Assembly (NCBI GenBank): GCA_038125665.1
Contig: JAYPEI010000006.1
Coordinates: 47,007-111,006, forward strand
Reading direction: 5' to 3'
Source: CAILUG01 sp038125665
GTDB taxonomy: Bacteria > Pseudomonadota > Gammaproteobacteria > Pseudomonadales > Pseudohongiellaceae
DNA length: 64,000 nucleotides
Part shown: piece by piece, positions 1 through 8,300 of the stretch
Layout: each line of letters starts with the position of its first letter
Position numbering within the stretch: the stretch's first letter is position 1
Made by a program: the position numbers and the translations under genes
Notes under the pieces: model-generated
The model's input: the letters and a program-made list of their open reading frames with translations, nothing else
The model's database searches: none
Told to the model about the DNA's origin: nothing

Positions 1-168
1 TTGGATTTCTCTTTAAGGGCCTTTTTTATCGGTGAAGCGCTAGAAAACCAATCTAAACTAGTCAAAGATTTAGTCCTCGCAGATGTTCGCGAGTTATTTG
101 AGGCTCATGCAAGCCCTGAAGGTATTGGGTTCGAAGCAAAAGCGTGGATAGTCACTGCTACAGTGTAG
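1..168 (+). CDS. C-terminal fragment of a probable SAM-dependent methyltransferase
   Basis: The reading frame is open from the first base of the window and ends in TAG, giving 55 residues with no start inside. The tail ends in a hydrophobic strand AKAWIVTATV, preceded by a helix with DVRELFEAHASPEGIGF. This pattern (acidic helix, DG/EG turn, then W-[IV]-V-T-A) resembles the last helix and strand of class I methyltransferase domains of the UbiE/COQ5-like type. The AdoMet-binding motifs lie outside the window, so the assignment rests on a short tail only. A different family with a similar C-terminal strand cannot be excluded. Confidence 0.45.
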   Translation: MDFSLRAFFIGEALENQSKLVKDLVLADVRELFEAHASPEGIGFEAKAWIVTATV

Positions 169-216
169 TGGGTTTTTGCCGCGGTTCAGTAATGTTATGT
201 TTAATTTTGTGATTAT

Positions 217-234
217 GCCCTCTTAGTAGAGGGC
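217..234. terminator. Hairpin at the end of the quinoprotein gene
   Basis: GCCCTCT and AGAGGGC form a perfect 7-bp stem with a 4-base loop. It overlaps the stop codon of the leftward dehydrogenase gene and lies between it and the rightward methyltransferase fragment, so it could end transcripts from either side. No T-tract follows on either strand, so intrinsic termination is uncertain. It may instead be an mRNA-stabilising end. Confidence 0.3.
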
Positions 235-1917
235 AAAAGAGTATAGTGAATCACCTACAGCAACTAGCACATGTTGTTTACCACCAACAGAGAATGTCTG
301 CGGAGCATTGCTCGGATTGCCGATTCGGGTATGCCAAAGAAGGCTTCCATCTTTTCCATCCAGAGCAACCAAATTTCCTGCGCCATCTCCCGTGAATAGG
401 ATGTCACTTGCTGTTGCAAGGATACCAATGCCTACAGCGGCACCTCCGGGCCAAGTATGCCGCCATACTTTTTTTCCAGTTTGATAATCAATGGCATCAA
501 GCGCACTTTCTTCGTTACCAATGATTGCTACTTGTTTTCCACCCAAACCCATTGAACCTCTGGGGTCAGGATCAGTGAGATAGATTATGTTGTAACCATT
601 ATTTTCATGTGTATAGAAAAGACCTAATTCTGGGTTAAAAGCCGGGGGTTGCCAGTTAGCAACACCACCCTCTACCGGAGATACTAAGGCACCTGGAATA
701 ATAGCTTCTTTTTGAGGGTTTGGTGTTGGAGAACCATCTTCACGTACACCTAAATCCCAATTCGAATAAGTGCCATATTTTTCCGTAACTACTGCTTCTC
801 CAGTTAGGCGATCCACCGTAAAGAAATAGCCGTTACGAGCTGCCGTAGAGACTAATTTACGAGGTTTACCATTAATTTCTCCATCTATGAGAATAGGAGT
901 CTGCGCTGAATCCCAGTCATGGGTGTCATGAGGAGAAGTCTGCTGATACCAAACTAACTTGCCGGTATCTACTTCCACGGCAACAAGAGAGCAGGTGAAT
1001 AAATTATCACCCTCGCGAGCGACACCTGTGTAGCCAGGGGTTGGATTACCTGTGCCGAAAATATAGTAACGAGTTTCTGGATCATAAACGCCTGGCACCC
1101 ATACCTGACCTCCGCCATTGCGAGCTGCATCAAGATTCGGCCAAGTTTCAAGACCTGGGTCGCCTAGATTTTGTGGTGTGCTGAAGAACTTCCACTGTAG
1201 TTCTCCTGTTTCAGGGTTAAAAGACTGAAGAAAACCAGGGCTATCTAAATCATTGCCCGTACCAACAAGGACATGATTATCTACAACGATAGGGGCCATA
1301 GTAGAAAAATACTGTTGTTCAAGTGGAGCAATCTCAACATGCCAGTTTTCTTCACCCGTATTGATATTCAATGACACTAAATAGTTGTCGGGAGTTTCAA
1401 AGAAAAGAGATTCTCGCCAGATTGCTGGTCCACGGTTACCGATATGGATTCCACCTCTAGATGTCCAATAATAATGCCACAACTCTGTGCCATCATGAGC
1501 ATCCAAAGCCCAGACATGATCGGGGGAGGTCACATATATAACGTTATCAACTACTAGAAAGCTTCCCTTAAGATTTGCCGGCGGCGGCAGGTATTTCCCA
1601 TCCCCCTCGCCCCCTTGTTTGGTCACTATAGCACCAGATTTTCGCACATTACTGTTCATGCGAGCGGTCCATGCTAAGGTGAGTTGGTGCACATTACTCG
1701 AATTTATCTGCGTCAACTTGCTAAAGCGTCGTCCACTGTAATCTCCTGAGTAGCTGAGCCAATCATTTTCTAGAGGCTCCAGTAAACGAAGAGGATCCAG
1801 TGGTTCTGCTTGAATAGGAGACACCAGCAGAGTAAGTAAGAGTAAGAATAAGAATCTCAAACCACCAATACAATGTGTTTGGGAGGAATTAAAGATAATC
1901 TTGTAGCTGTTTGTCAT
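223..1917 (-). CDS. Periplasmic PQQ-dependent dehydrogenase (quinoprotein, no haem domain)
   Basis: The 564-residue protein begins with a signal peptide (hydrophobic core about residues 21-34, likely cleavage after SPIQA at 37). The mature part is an eight-bladed quinoprotein propeller. It shows the N-terminal W-x-x-Y-x-G-D-x-x-G-x-R-F-S pattern (53-65), GTGNPTP (288-294) and PHDTHDWDS (329-337), where the family places Ca/PQQ-binding Asn and the catalytic Asp, and GGVANWQPPAF (417-427). Unlike quinohaemoprotein alcohol dehydrogenases it has no C-terminal CxxCH, and unlike methanol dehydrogenase-type enzymes it has no vicinal cysteine pair. Electrons presumably go to the cytochrome c encoded just upstream (106-base gap, same strand). 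Substrate is unknown; alcohol, polyol or sugar are the plausible classes. Confidence 0.85.
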   Translation of the reverse strand: MTNSYKIIFNSSQTHCIGGLRFLFLLLLTLLVSPIQAEPLDPLRLLEPLENDWLSYSGDYSGRRFSKLTQINSSNVHQLTLAWTARMNSNVRKSGAIVTKQGGEGDGKYLPPPANLKGSFLVVDNVIYVTSPDHVWALDAHDGTELWHYYWTSRGGIHIGNRGPAIWRESLFFETPDNYLVSLNINTGEENWHVEIAPLEQQYFSTMAPIVVDNHVLVGTGNDLDSPGFLQSFNPETGELQWKFFSTPQNLGDPGLETWPNLDAARNGGGQVWVPGVYDPETRYYIFGTGNPTPGYTGVAREGDNLFTCSLVAVEVDTGKLVWYQQTSPHDTHDWDSAQTPILIDGEINGKPRKLVSTAARNGYFFTVDRLTGEAVVTEKYGTYSNWDLGVREDGSPTPNPQKEAIIPGALVSPVEGGVANWQPPAFNPELGLFYTHENNGYNIIYLTDPDPRGSMGLGGKQVAIIGNEESALDAIDYQTGKKVWRHTWPGGAAVGIGILATASDILFTGDGAGNLVALDGKDGSLLWHTRIGNPSNAPQTFSVGGKQHVLVAVGDSLYSFALY

Positions 1918-2023
1918 TAAAACTGCACTCTTTTTTCTTTTTAAAATTTTTTAAAATTTATTGATGGATGATTTCAGCTAGTTCAGGTTACTTTATATAA
2001 AATCATTCCTACTAGTTTTGGCG

Positions 2024-2971
2024 CTACTCAAATTTACTTATCAAAAAAGCTGTAACATCGTGCATGTTTTCGTTAGTAAGGGTTGTGAGCAATTTTCTGT
2101 GACCTAAAAGTGGATCTTCGACCGAGAGCTCCACGACTTTCGGGTTGCTTTTGGCGCTCAGAGAGAAACTACGATGTTTTCCTTCTTGAGTTAGCAAGCT
2201 AACTAAAAAATCATCCTGACGTTTGAGCTTGCCCTGAATGGTCTGTCCGTTAGAAAGTTTTATCTTGACTAATTTATCGACTCTAGTATCACCGGACCCA
2301 AAAAGCCTGCCAGCCACCCAAGAGTTTTGCACATCAACTGCTGTTGGCATGGATGCCAAAGAGGAAATCGTAGTTTCAAGAGTGTGGCACCCCAAGCAGT
2401 TCTCGTTAAAAAAAGTTTCACCCGACTGTTGATTGCCGACAACGATATTTAATTGAACTTCCTCTCCAGGAGGTGGTCCTCCTTGGAACGATTGATTAGC
2501 CCAGATACTGTGAATGTATTCAGCGACTGCTACCCGGTCTTCTAATGCCAAAGGTAAGGCTGGCATCTCTGGCATTCCAGGATTCTTGCGGCCATTTTGT
2601 ATTACATCGCCGATTAACTCACCCTGTTGATCGTTGAGAACCAGTTGTGAGCGAAGTAGATTTGGCCCTCCCATATCTCCACCACGTAGATCTTGTCCAT
2701 GACACGATCGGCACATTCCCTGATAAACGGCTTCACCCCGGGCCAGTACTTCTGGAGCCGCCAAAATACGCTCCTGTGCTGGAAAGATGGCAAAGGGCAT
2801 AGTCGCAGGGATTGAAGGGGTACTTGAGGTGGCATTGTCAGTGACTTCAGCCATATTAAGATTACTAGCGCCATCTTCAGGTGGAGAGCATGCAGCTAGG
2901 GTAGCAAAGCAGCTAACTCTCAGTAACTCTTGCAGCTTGAGCCTAATTGTAGAAAGCCTAGGAGTATTCAT
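2024..2971 (-). CDS. Lipoprotein dihaem cytochrome c
   Basis: The 315-residue protein has a lipoprotein signal with lipobox LAAC (Cys28), so it is probably anchored in a membrane facing the periplasm. Two haem c sites are visible, CRSCH (87-91) and CLGCH (192-196). The first domain has a likely distal Met in NPGMPEMPALP. In the second domain the haem motif is followed by an inserted beta-rich segment (about 232-285, VKIKLSNGQTIQGKL and following) before a final ENMHDVTAFLISK helix that can supply Met. Similar inserts occur in cytochromes paired with quinoproteins in acidobacteria-like systems. It lies between the MFS carrier and the PQQ dehydrogenase and is the obvious electron acceptor of the latter. 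The start has AAAGAG upstream. Confidence 0.87.
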   Translation of the reverse strand: MNTPRLSTIRLKLQELLRVSCFATLAACSPPEDGASNLNMAEVTDNATSSTPSIPATMPFAIFPAQERILAAPEVLARGEAVYQGMCRSCHGQDLRGGDMGGPNLLRSQLVLNDQQGELIGDVIQNGRKNPGMPEMPALPLALEDRVAVAEYIHSIWANQSFQGGPPPGEEVQLNIVVGNQQSGETFFNENCLGCHTLETTISSLASMPTAVDVQNSWVAGRLFGSGDTRVDKLVKIKLSNGQTIQGKLKRQDDFLVSLLTQEGKHRSFSLSAKSNPKVVELSVEDPLLGHRKLLTTLTNENMHDVTAFLISKFE

Positions 2972-3058
2972 AGCTTATCTCTTTGTTGCCTAGTTTCAAT
3001 AGCATGTTACACACCCCCTAATGAACTTTCAAAAAACCGAAAAAATGGCTTGCGAAAA

Positions 3059-4294
3059 CTATTTTGCTGGCTGTGAAGACTGGTCTCTAAAGCTAATAAG
3101 GAATAATGCCAAAATAACAAGTGAGAATAGTGCAGGTAGTAACCATATCATCAACCAGTTTATGCCATCTTGGTTGCTATAGGTGTCGTAGAGGGCCCCT
3201 GACACAGCGTAACCTATAAGCATACCAACTCCATAAGTGGCCAAGGTAATCAGCCCTTGCGCAGCACTTTGAATCTTAGCCTCAGCTTTTTGACTGGTAT
3301 AGATTTGTCCACAGACAAAGAAGAAATCATAACAAATGCCATGTAGAACTATCCCCATGAAAAGCATCCACAAACGACTATCAGCGTTACCGTAAGCAAA
3401 GAAAATATAACGGAGTGCCCATGCAAGCATGCCAAGCAACAAGGTTTTCTTGATACCAAACCGCTGCAGAAACCAGGGGAGAGCAAGGAGGAAGAGAAGC
3501 TCCGACATTTGACCCAGAGTCATGATTCCAGTCGCATTAGGGACACTCAAATCTGTGAGGAACGGGTTTGCATAGGAATAATAAAAAGCCAAAGGTATGC
3601 AGATAAGCACTGAGGCCACAAAAAAAATGAGATAGTCACGATCTTTTAAAAGGGCAAGAGCATCAAAACCTAATATTGCCCCTAGGCTTTTGTTTTCGCT
3701 TTTCCCAGCGGGTGTCGTAGGAGGGAGTGTGAAAGCATAGATGCCAAGTAAAAAAGAGCTCAATGACGCCATTAGGAAGGTGTTGCGCAAAGCGCCTGAA
3801 GCCAAGCCTGTACCGCTATCCCAGGAAAAAACAAAACTAATGACAAGCCCAGCTATAATCCAGCCAGCAGTTCCCCACAGCCTAATTTTACCAAACTCTT
3901 GATTAGCGTCACTTAGTTGGCCAAAAGAGACAGAGTTAACCAGAGCAAGTGTGGGCATAAAACAAAGCATGTAGAGAAACACGATGGGGTAAAATGCTGC
4001 AAAATCCTGTGCTTGGTATAGTTGCCACATCAGGGCTGCTCCAATTAGGTGAAGTACACCTAACACCTTCTCTGCGTTGAAATAGCGGTCAGCAATTAAG
4101 CCAATAAAGAATGGAGATAAGATTGCTCCCCATGACTGTGTCCCGAAAGCAAGAGCAACATCGCTACCTGGTGCTTGCAGGGTATTTCCCAAATAGGTTC
4201 CGAGTGTGACAAACCAAGCTCCCCAGATGAAAAACTGCAGAAACATCATCAGACAAAGGCGCATGTGAAGTGTTGTGAAGGCAGGCTTAGACAT
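3059..4294 (-). CDS. MFS transporter, nucleoside:H+ symporter (NupG/XapB-like) type
   Basis: A 411-residue inner-membrane protein with about 12 hydrophobic segments. The N-terminus (MRLCLMMFLQFFIWGAWFV, then TLGTYL) carries the signature of the nucleoside:H+ symporter branch of the major facilitator superfamily, and further family features follow (FIGLIADRYFNAEKVLGVLHLIG, and an RLWGTAGWI loop). The start is preceded by AAGGA at good spacing. Although named for nucleoside uptake in enterobacteria, homologues in carbohydrate-use loci of other bacteria are thought to carry other substrates. Here it sits between a sulfatase and a dehydrogenase-cytochrome pair, so a sugar-like or nucleoside-like product of the periplasmic enzymes is a fair guess. 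Substrate is not determined by sequence. Confidence 0.85.
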   Translation of the reverse strand: MSKPAFTTLHMRLCLMMFLQFFIWGAWFVTLGTYLGNTLQAPGSDVALAFGTQSWGAILSPFFIGLIADRYFNAEKVLGVLHLIGAALMWQLYQAQDFAAFYPIVFLYMLCFMPTLALVNSVSFGQLSDANQEFGKIRLWGTAGWIIAGLVISFVFSWDSGTGLASGALRNTFLMASLSSFLLGIYAFTLPPTTPAGKSENKSLGAILGFDALALLKDRDYLIFFVASVLICIPLAFYYSYANPFLTDLSVPNATGIMTLGQMSELLFLLALPWFLQRFGIKKTLLLGMLAWALRYIFFAYGNADSRLWMLFMGIVLHGICYDFFFVCGQIYTSQKAEAKIQSAAQGLITLATYGVGMLIGYAVSGALYDTYSNQDGINWLMIWLLPALFSLVILALFLISFRDQSSQPAK

Positions 4295-4361
4295 GTTTCT
4301 TCCTTTTATTATGCATCAATAAGTTGGTCAATAAATTTCTCTCTCTTAGTCTTGATTCAAA

Positions 4362-6002
4362 TTACTCTTCAAGCCCTTCCATGTAGGGGAAATAGGCCTC
4401 ACCATTATCTTGTTTTTCGAGTTTCAAGGGTGTATCGGGAAACAGTCCCATGTACATATCTTCACGATTGGGATAGGTCTGCCACTCTTTAGGGAAAGAG
4501 GCTGCCTTTGGTCCGTTTTCATCTCGAAGGTTCACTCCATCAGACAGCCGTGGGGTATATGGTACAACACGCTCTCCATTTTTATTTAATAGTTTCTCTG
4601 CAAGTCCCTCTCGTAAGTCCTGAACCATGGGTCGATACTCTCGTTTAAAAAATAGATTCTGTTTCTCCTGAGGATCATTTTTTAGATCATATAACTCTTC
4701 AATATCCCATACGCCATGGTACTGAATATACTTAAAGTTGCCACGGCGGATTGCAAAAGTTGTGGGAGTCATACCAAAGTTATACTCCCAAAAATATTCA
4801 TAAACAAAATCAGGTGCTTGCCAGGTTGACGGATCCACTTCATGAGTTGCAACTTTCAATACACTTACTCCCTCGAATTGGCTTGGTGATTCGATACCGG
4901 CAATATCGAGAAAAGTAGGTGCCAGGTCTAGGTTGCGTACCACTGCAGGATTTACATCACCTTCAGGAATCAATCCAGGTGAGTAAACAACAAGCGGTAC
5001 TCGGACAGAACCTTCATAAGCGTTACGTTTGTCAATAAGACCGTGGTCGCCGATAAGGAAGCCGTTATCGCTGTAGAATACGACCACAGTGTTTTCTAAT
5101 TCTCCACTATCCTTTAACCAATGTAAGATCCGACCAACACTGTCATCAACTGCTGACAAAGCACCAAAATAATCCTTCAGGTAATCTGTCATCTTGCGAT
5201 CACTAGCATAGAAAAAATCTATACCATGCCAGCTATTGCGTTGATTTTGTACCCACATGGGCTTGTTTTTTTGGGTTTCCTCTGACGGCAGACTCGTATC
5301 AGGTAAATGAAAGTTGGTATTGTCATATTGGCCAAGGTGGCGAGCTGCAGGTTTGGCATCGGAGTGAACTGCCTTGTGACTGAGGTATAGAAAAAAAGGT
5401 TTAGATTCATCGCGGCCTTCCTCTAGCCAATCCATAGCATAATCGGTCAACTCATCAGTAATGTAACCCTTTTGAGGGACATGAGTACCATCAACATTTA
5501 ACTCGTTAACTCTTCCCTTATCCAGAAGAGGTTTTGGGATCCCATCGGTTGGATAATAGGCACCCTGACCTGAAAAGCTTACCCACTTGTCAAATCCCTC
5601 CCGTGGACCATCATGCTGATCGCCCATGTGCCATTTTCCAAAAAAACCCGTCTGGTAACCTGCATCCTGCAAATATTTCGGGAAGAATGTTAAATTCTGT
5701 TCACTGGAGTTATTGTTATCAACAATACCATGGTTGCGGGCCGTCATTCCGGTCAGTATCGTCGCTCGACTCGGCGAACACAATGAAGAGGTCACCAGTG
5801 CATTCGGAAAATAGGTACCTCCAGCGGCAAGGGCATCGATGTTTGGAGTCTGCACCTCGGGAGTAAGAAAGCCCACACCATCAAAACGCAAATCATCCAA
5901 TAATATAAAAATCATGTTGTAGGGTTTGACTTTATCAGGTGAAGCCAAAACACTCACATTTGACGCTATAAGGAAAATCATTAACAATTTAAAAATCTTC
6001 AT
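4362..6002 (-). CDS. Secreted sulfatase, type I (formylglycine-dependent)
   Basis: The 546-residue protein has a Sec signal peptide (cleavage likely after VLA at 20). It has the sulfatase signature C-S-P-S-R (Cys75 to Arg79) followed by ATILTG. Cys75 is the residue converted to formylglycine in type I sulfatases. Metal-binding residues are seen in LLDDLR (Asp36, Asp37) and in SDNGFLIGDHG, and GKWHMGD supplies the conserved Lys/His. The enzyme should hydrolyse a sulfate ester outside the cytoplasm; the subfamily looks closest to glycan sulfatases, but this is not certain. Maturation needs a formylglycine-generating enzyme or anaerobic maturase, neither of which is in the window. First gene of the leftward set, 67 bases ahead of the MFS carrier. 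Confidence 0.9.
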   Translation of the reverse strand: MKIFKLLMIFLIASNVSVLASPDKVKPYNMIFILLDDLRFDGVGFLTPEVQTPNIDALAAGGTYFPNALVTSSLCSPSRATILTGMTARNHGIVDNNNSSEQNLTFFPKYLQDAGYQTGFFGKWHMGDQHDGPREGFDKWVSFSGQGAYYPTDGIPKPLLDKGRVNELNVDGTHVPQKGYITDELTDYAMDWLEEGRDESKPFFLYLSHKAVHSDAKPAARHLGQYDNTNFHLPDTSLPSEETQKNKPMWVQNQRNSWHGIDFFYASDRKMTDYLKDYFGALSAVDDSVGRILHWLKDSGELENTVVVFYSDNGFLIGDHGLIDKRNAYEGSVRVPLVVYSPGLIPEGDVNPAVVRNLDLAPTFLDIAGIESPSQFEGVSVLKVATHEVDPSTWQAPDFVYEYFWEYNFGMTPTTFAIRRGNFKYIQYHGVWDIEELYDLKNDPQEKQNLFFKREYRPMVQDLREGLAEKLLNKNGERVVPYTPRLSDGVNLRDENGPKAASFPKEWQTYPNREDMYMGLFPDTPLKLEKQDNGEAYFPYMEGLEE

Positions 6003-6463
6003 TCCAATCCTGTTTTTGATTAGGTTTAGTAATTAGCTATGCGCCGGTCGAATAAAGACTCAGTCATCTGACTAGTTAAAAATTTACAACTGAATGATAA
6101 CAGGTCATAAAATTAAGGTAACGTTATCATCAGTATCCCACAAGAATCGGTAAGACGTGCTAGGCATAGAGTATGGATCAGGCAAGCCTCCGAAAACTAA
6201 TTAATCACGGTAAGTGTAGAACAACCGAACAATTATCTTAACTGTCTGATAGAACATGCCAGATAATTACTGTGCTTGGATAAGGATGTTAGTATATGAT
6301 TTGAAAAGTCACTTAATGAGTTTCATTTTCAAATTAAGAATAAAAGTTAAGGTTTATCAAATAAAGTACTGAAATTCATAAATTAAATAATCTAATCAGC
6401 CATAGAAGATTTTCAATACATGTGAGAAGGAACATCTCGGGCAATTGAATATTAGGGATCGCC
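6003..6463. promoter_or_regulatory. Divergent control region between sulfatase and isomerase genes
   Basis: This 461-base AT-rich stretch has no convincing gene on either strand and must hold the promoters of both divergent transcripts. Visible structure includes the CG-centred palindrome described separately and a 9-bp inverted repeat ATTTGAAAA / TTTTCAAAT (6299-6307 and 6326-6334, 18-base spacing). I could not pick clear -35/-10 pairs. Confidence 0.45.
6117..6128. promoter_or_regulatory. Possible LacI-family operator
   Basis: GGTAACGTTATC has a perfect inner 8-bp palindrome TAACGTTA and a matching outer G/C pair, with the CG centre typical of LacI/GalR-family operators. It lies 115 bases upstream of the sulfatase start, in the gap between the divergent genes. 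No LacI-family regulator gene is in the window, so the assignment is by pattern only. Confidence 0.3.
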
Positions 6464-7435
6464 ATGCATACAAAAAAACATCAACATCAACTAACTAGAC
6501 GACGATTGCTTACCTCATCCCTGTATTCTCCTATTCTGATACCTGGAATGCTTGCAACACTTAACTCTGGATTAACCACTTCAAGTTACGCGGCTACCGC
6601 CTGTCAATCTGGTCGACCTTATGGCGTACAAGCTTACATGCTTCGTGAAGCTTTTTCTGAAGATCCATTTTCAGCGGTAAGAATTGTTGCTGAAATGGGC
6701 TTTAAGGAGATAGAGCTTTGGAATCTAAATTTAACTGAGGGGACTATTTTTGATCTTTCTTTTGAAGACTTTGCCGCAGTGTTACGAGATAACAATCTTC
6801 AGTCACCATTGTGTCATGTCAACGCCCCTTACGACATTTCCAAGTTAGTTGAGGCAGCGAACTCACTCGGAGTCACAACACTCATAGAAGCAGTTGGTGC
6901 TGAACAGATGGATGAATCCCAAGGTCGTTTCCAAATAGTGCCGTTGAAAACCATGGAGCAAGTCCATGCAATGAGTAATAGGCTCAACAAAGTAGGTGCT
7001 CAGCTTTTGTCAGAGGGACTTCAATTTTGTTATCACAACCATCACATAGAGTTCGCGGAGGTTGATGGTCAAGCAGTCTTTGATTGGTTCACTAAATTAA
7101 CAGATCCATCACTCGTTAAACTCGAGTTAGATTTGGGTTGGCTAAGGGTAGCAGGCCGTGACCCCGTTGCGATGCTTCAACAGTATGGAGAACGTGTCAT
7201 CTCCGTTCACCTAAAGGATTACGATCCAAACAAGCACCACGAAGAGGATCCCTTTGCTATGGGACGTGTGTTCCAGTTGGTTACACCAGGAGCCGGCACA
7301 ACAGATTTTAGGGCTATTATACAAGAACTAAATAGACTCAATGTCTCGCATAGATATGTAGAAGTAGATCAAACTGCTGATCCTATAGGAGACGCCTTAT
7401 CAGGTTTATGCCATGTGACTTCGCTAGATGGATGA
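6464..7435 (+). CDS. Tat-exported sugar phosphate isomerase/epimerase-like TIM-barrel protein
   Basis: The 323-residue protein starts with a twin-arginine signal (TRRRLL at 11-16, then a hydrophobic stretch ending near SSYAATA), so it should be exported folded. The rest is a xylose-isomerase-like TIM barrel: RPYGVQAYMLRE, GFKEIELWN, CYHNHHIEF, ELDLGWLRVAGRDP and ISVHLKDYDP supply the Glu, His and Asp typical of the metal site in this family. The family includes isomerases, epimerases and dehydratases, so the reaction cannot be named. The start has AGGGAT six bases upstream. Its last codons overlap the rsmJ start by ATGA. The divergent position next to the sulfatase/quinoprotein set suggests a shared role in carbohydrate or polyol use. 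Confidence 0.8.
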   Translation: MHTKKHQHQLTRRRLLTSSLYSPILIPGMLATLNSGLTTSSYAATACQSGRPYGVQAYMLREAFSEDPFSAVRIVAEMGFKEIELWNLNLTEGTIFDLSFEDFAAVLRDNNLQSPLCHVNAPYDISKLVEAANSLGVTTLIEAVGAEQMDESQGRFQIVPLKTMEQVHAMSNRLNKVGAQLLSEGLQFCYHNHHIEFAEVDGQAVFDWFTKLTDPSLVKLELDLGWLRVAGRDPVAMLQQYGERVISVHLKDYDPNKHHEEDPFAMGRVFQLVTPGAGTTDFRAIIQELNRLNVSHRYVEVDQTADPIGDALSGLCHVTSLDG

Positions 7436-8292
7436 AAAACTCTATAGAAAGAGGTTGTTTGCAGCAACTTTGGGTTGTTGAAGATTTAGGTCCAGAGCTT
7501 GAGTTAAAAGCTAAAGTCATAGCCAAGGATTTAGGGGTAAAACTCAAACAAGTAACTAATGTTGATAAAAATCTCTGCTCTGTGTCAGCCAGTGGGCAAT
7601 CCAGGCCTACACACGTCTTGATATTTGACGAGCAGGGACTTTGTTTGCGAGCCATGCAAGGAGTCTTAGTAAAAGCTGCTCCGCTCCGTTTGAGTTTCAC
7701 TGATGAGGCTTTACACTATCGCTTAAAAACCTCAGGGAGACGTCAAGGGCTTGGCCAAGCGCTTGGATTGCAACATTTCAAAGACTCACCACCAAGAGTG
7801 ATAGATGCCACAGCTGGGCTGGGGCGTGATGCGGCTTTAATGGCCTACTTGGGTGCGCAGGTCACCATGATTGAACGAGACCCCGTGCTATTTCAAATGC
7901 TTAGTGATGCTCTTATTAAAGGTGCGGAAGAACTAAAATCACTGGACTCCCACTGGGCAAGCTCCATGCTGGCAAATTTAACTTTGATGGCCTCAGAGAG
8001 TCGAAAAGTCTTAGCTCAGCAGGACAGAGAGGAGGGGGTAGACATAGTATACTTGGACCCAATGTATCCAGAGAAAGAGAAAAATGCGCGCTCCAGAAAG
8101 GAGCTTGCGCTGCTTCATGAACTCTTGGGTTCCGAGGAAGACTTACCTAGCTTGCTAGAGCTTGCCAGAAATGCTGCGCGAAAAAGAGTCATTCTTAAAA
8201 GACCAAACAAGTACCACGATACTCGTTTACCGAAACCTAGTTTCATTGTGCCTGGCAAAATTGCGCGCTTTGATGTTTATATCAATGGTTAA
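7432..8292 (+). CDS. rsmJ: 16S rRNA m2G1516 methyltransferase RsmJ
   Basis: RsmJ methylates N2 of G1516 in 16S rRNA using AdoMet. The protein has the RLSFTDEALHYRLKTSG segment, motif I DATAGLGRDA (about 125-134), an acidic strand end MIERDP, and the family's catalytic-loop motif LDPMYP (about 207-212) followed by KARSRKE-like residues. I chose the ATG that overlaps the stop of the preceding gene as ATGA (286 residues), which suggests translational coupling. An upstream in-frame ATG at 7408 would add eight residues. The gene converges on dapE with only eight bases between stops, leaving no room for a separate terminator. Confidence 0.93.
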   Translation: MKNSIERGCLQQLWVVEDLGPELELKAKVIAKDLGVKLKQVTNVDKNLCSVSASGQSRPTHVLIFDEQGLCLRAMQGVLVKAAPLRLSFTDEALHYRLKTSGRRQGLGQALGLQHFKDSPPRVIDATAGLGRDAALMAYLGAQVTMIERDPVLFQMLSDALIKGAEELKSLDSHWASSMLANLTLMASESRKVLAQQDREEGVDIVYLDPMYPEKEKNARSRKELALLHELLGSEEDLPSLLELARNAARKRVILKRPNKYHDTRLPKPSFIVPGKIARFDVYING

Positions 8293-8300
8293 TTTGAGCT

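Noticed and set aside
7408..7431. Upstream ATG extending rsmJ by eight codons
   Set aside because: The ATG at 7432 overlaps the preceding stop as ATGA and needs no extra, unconserved residues.
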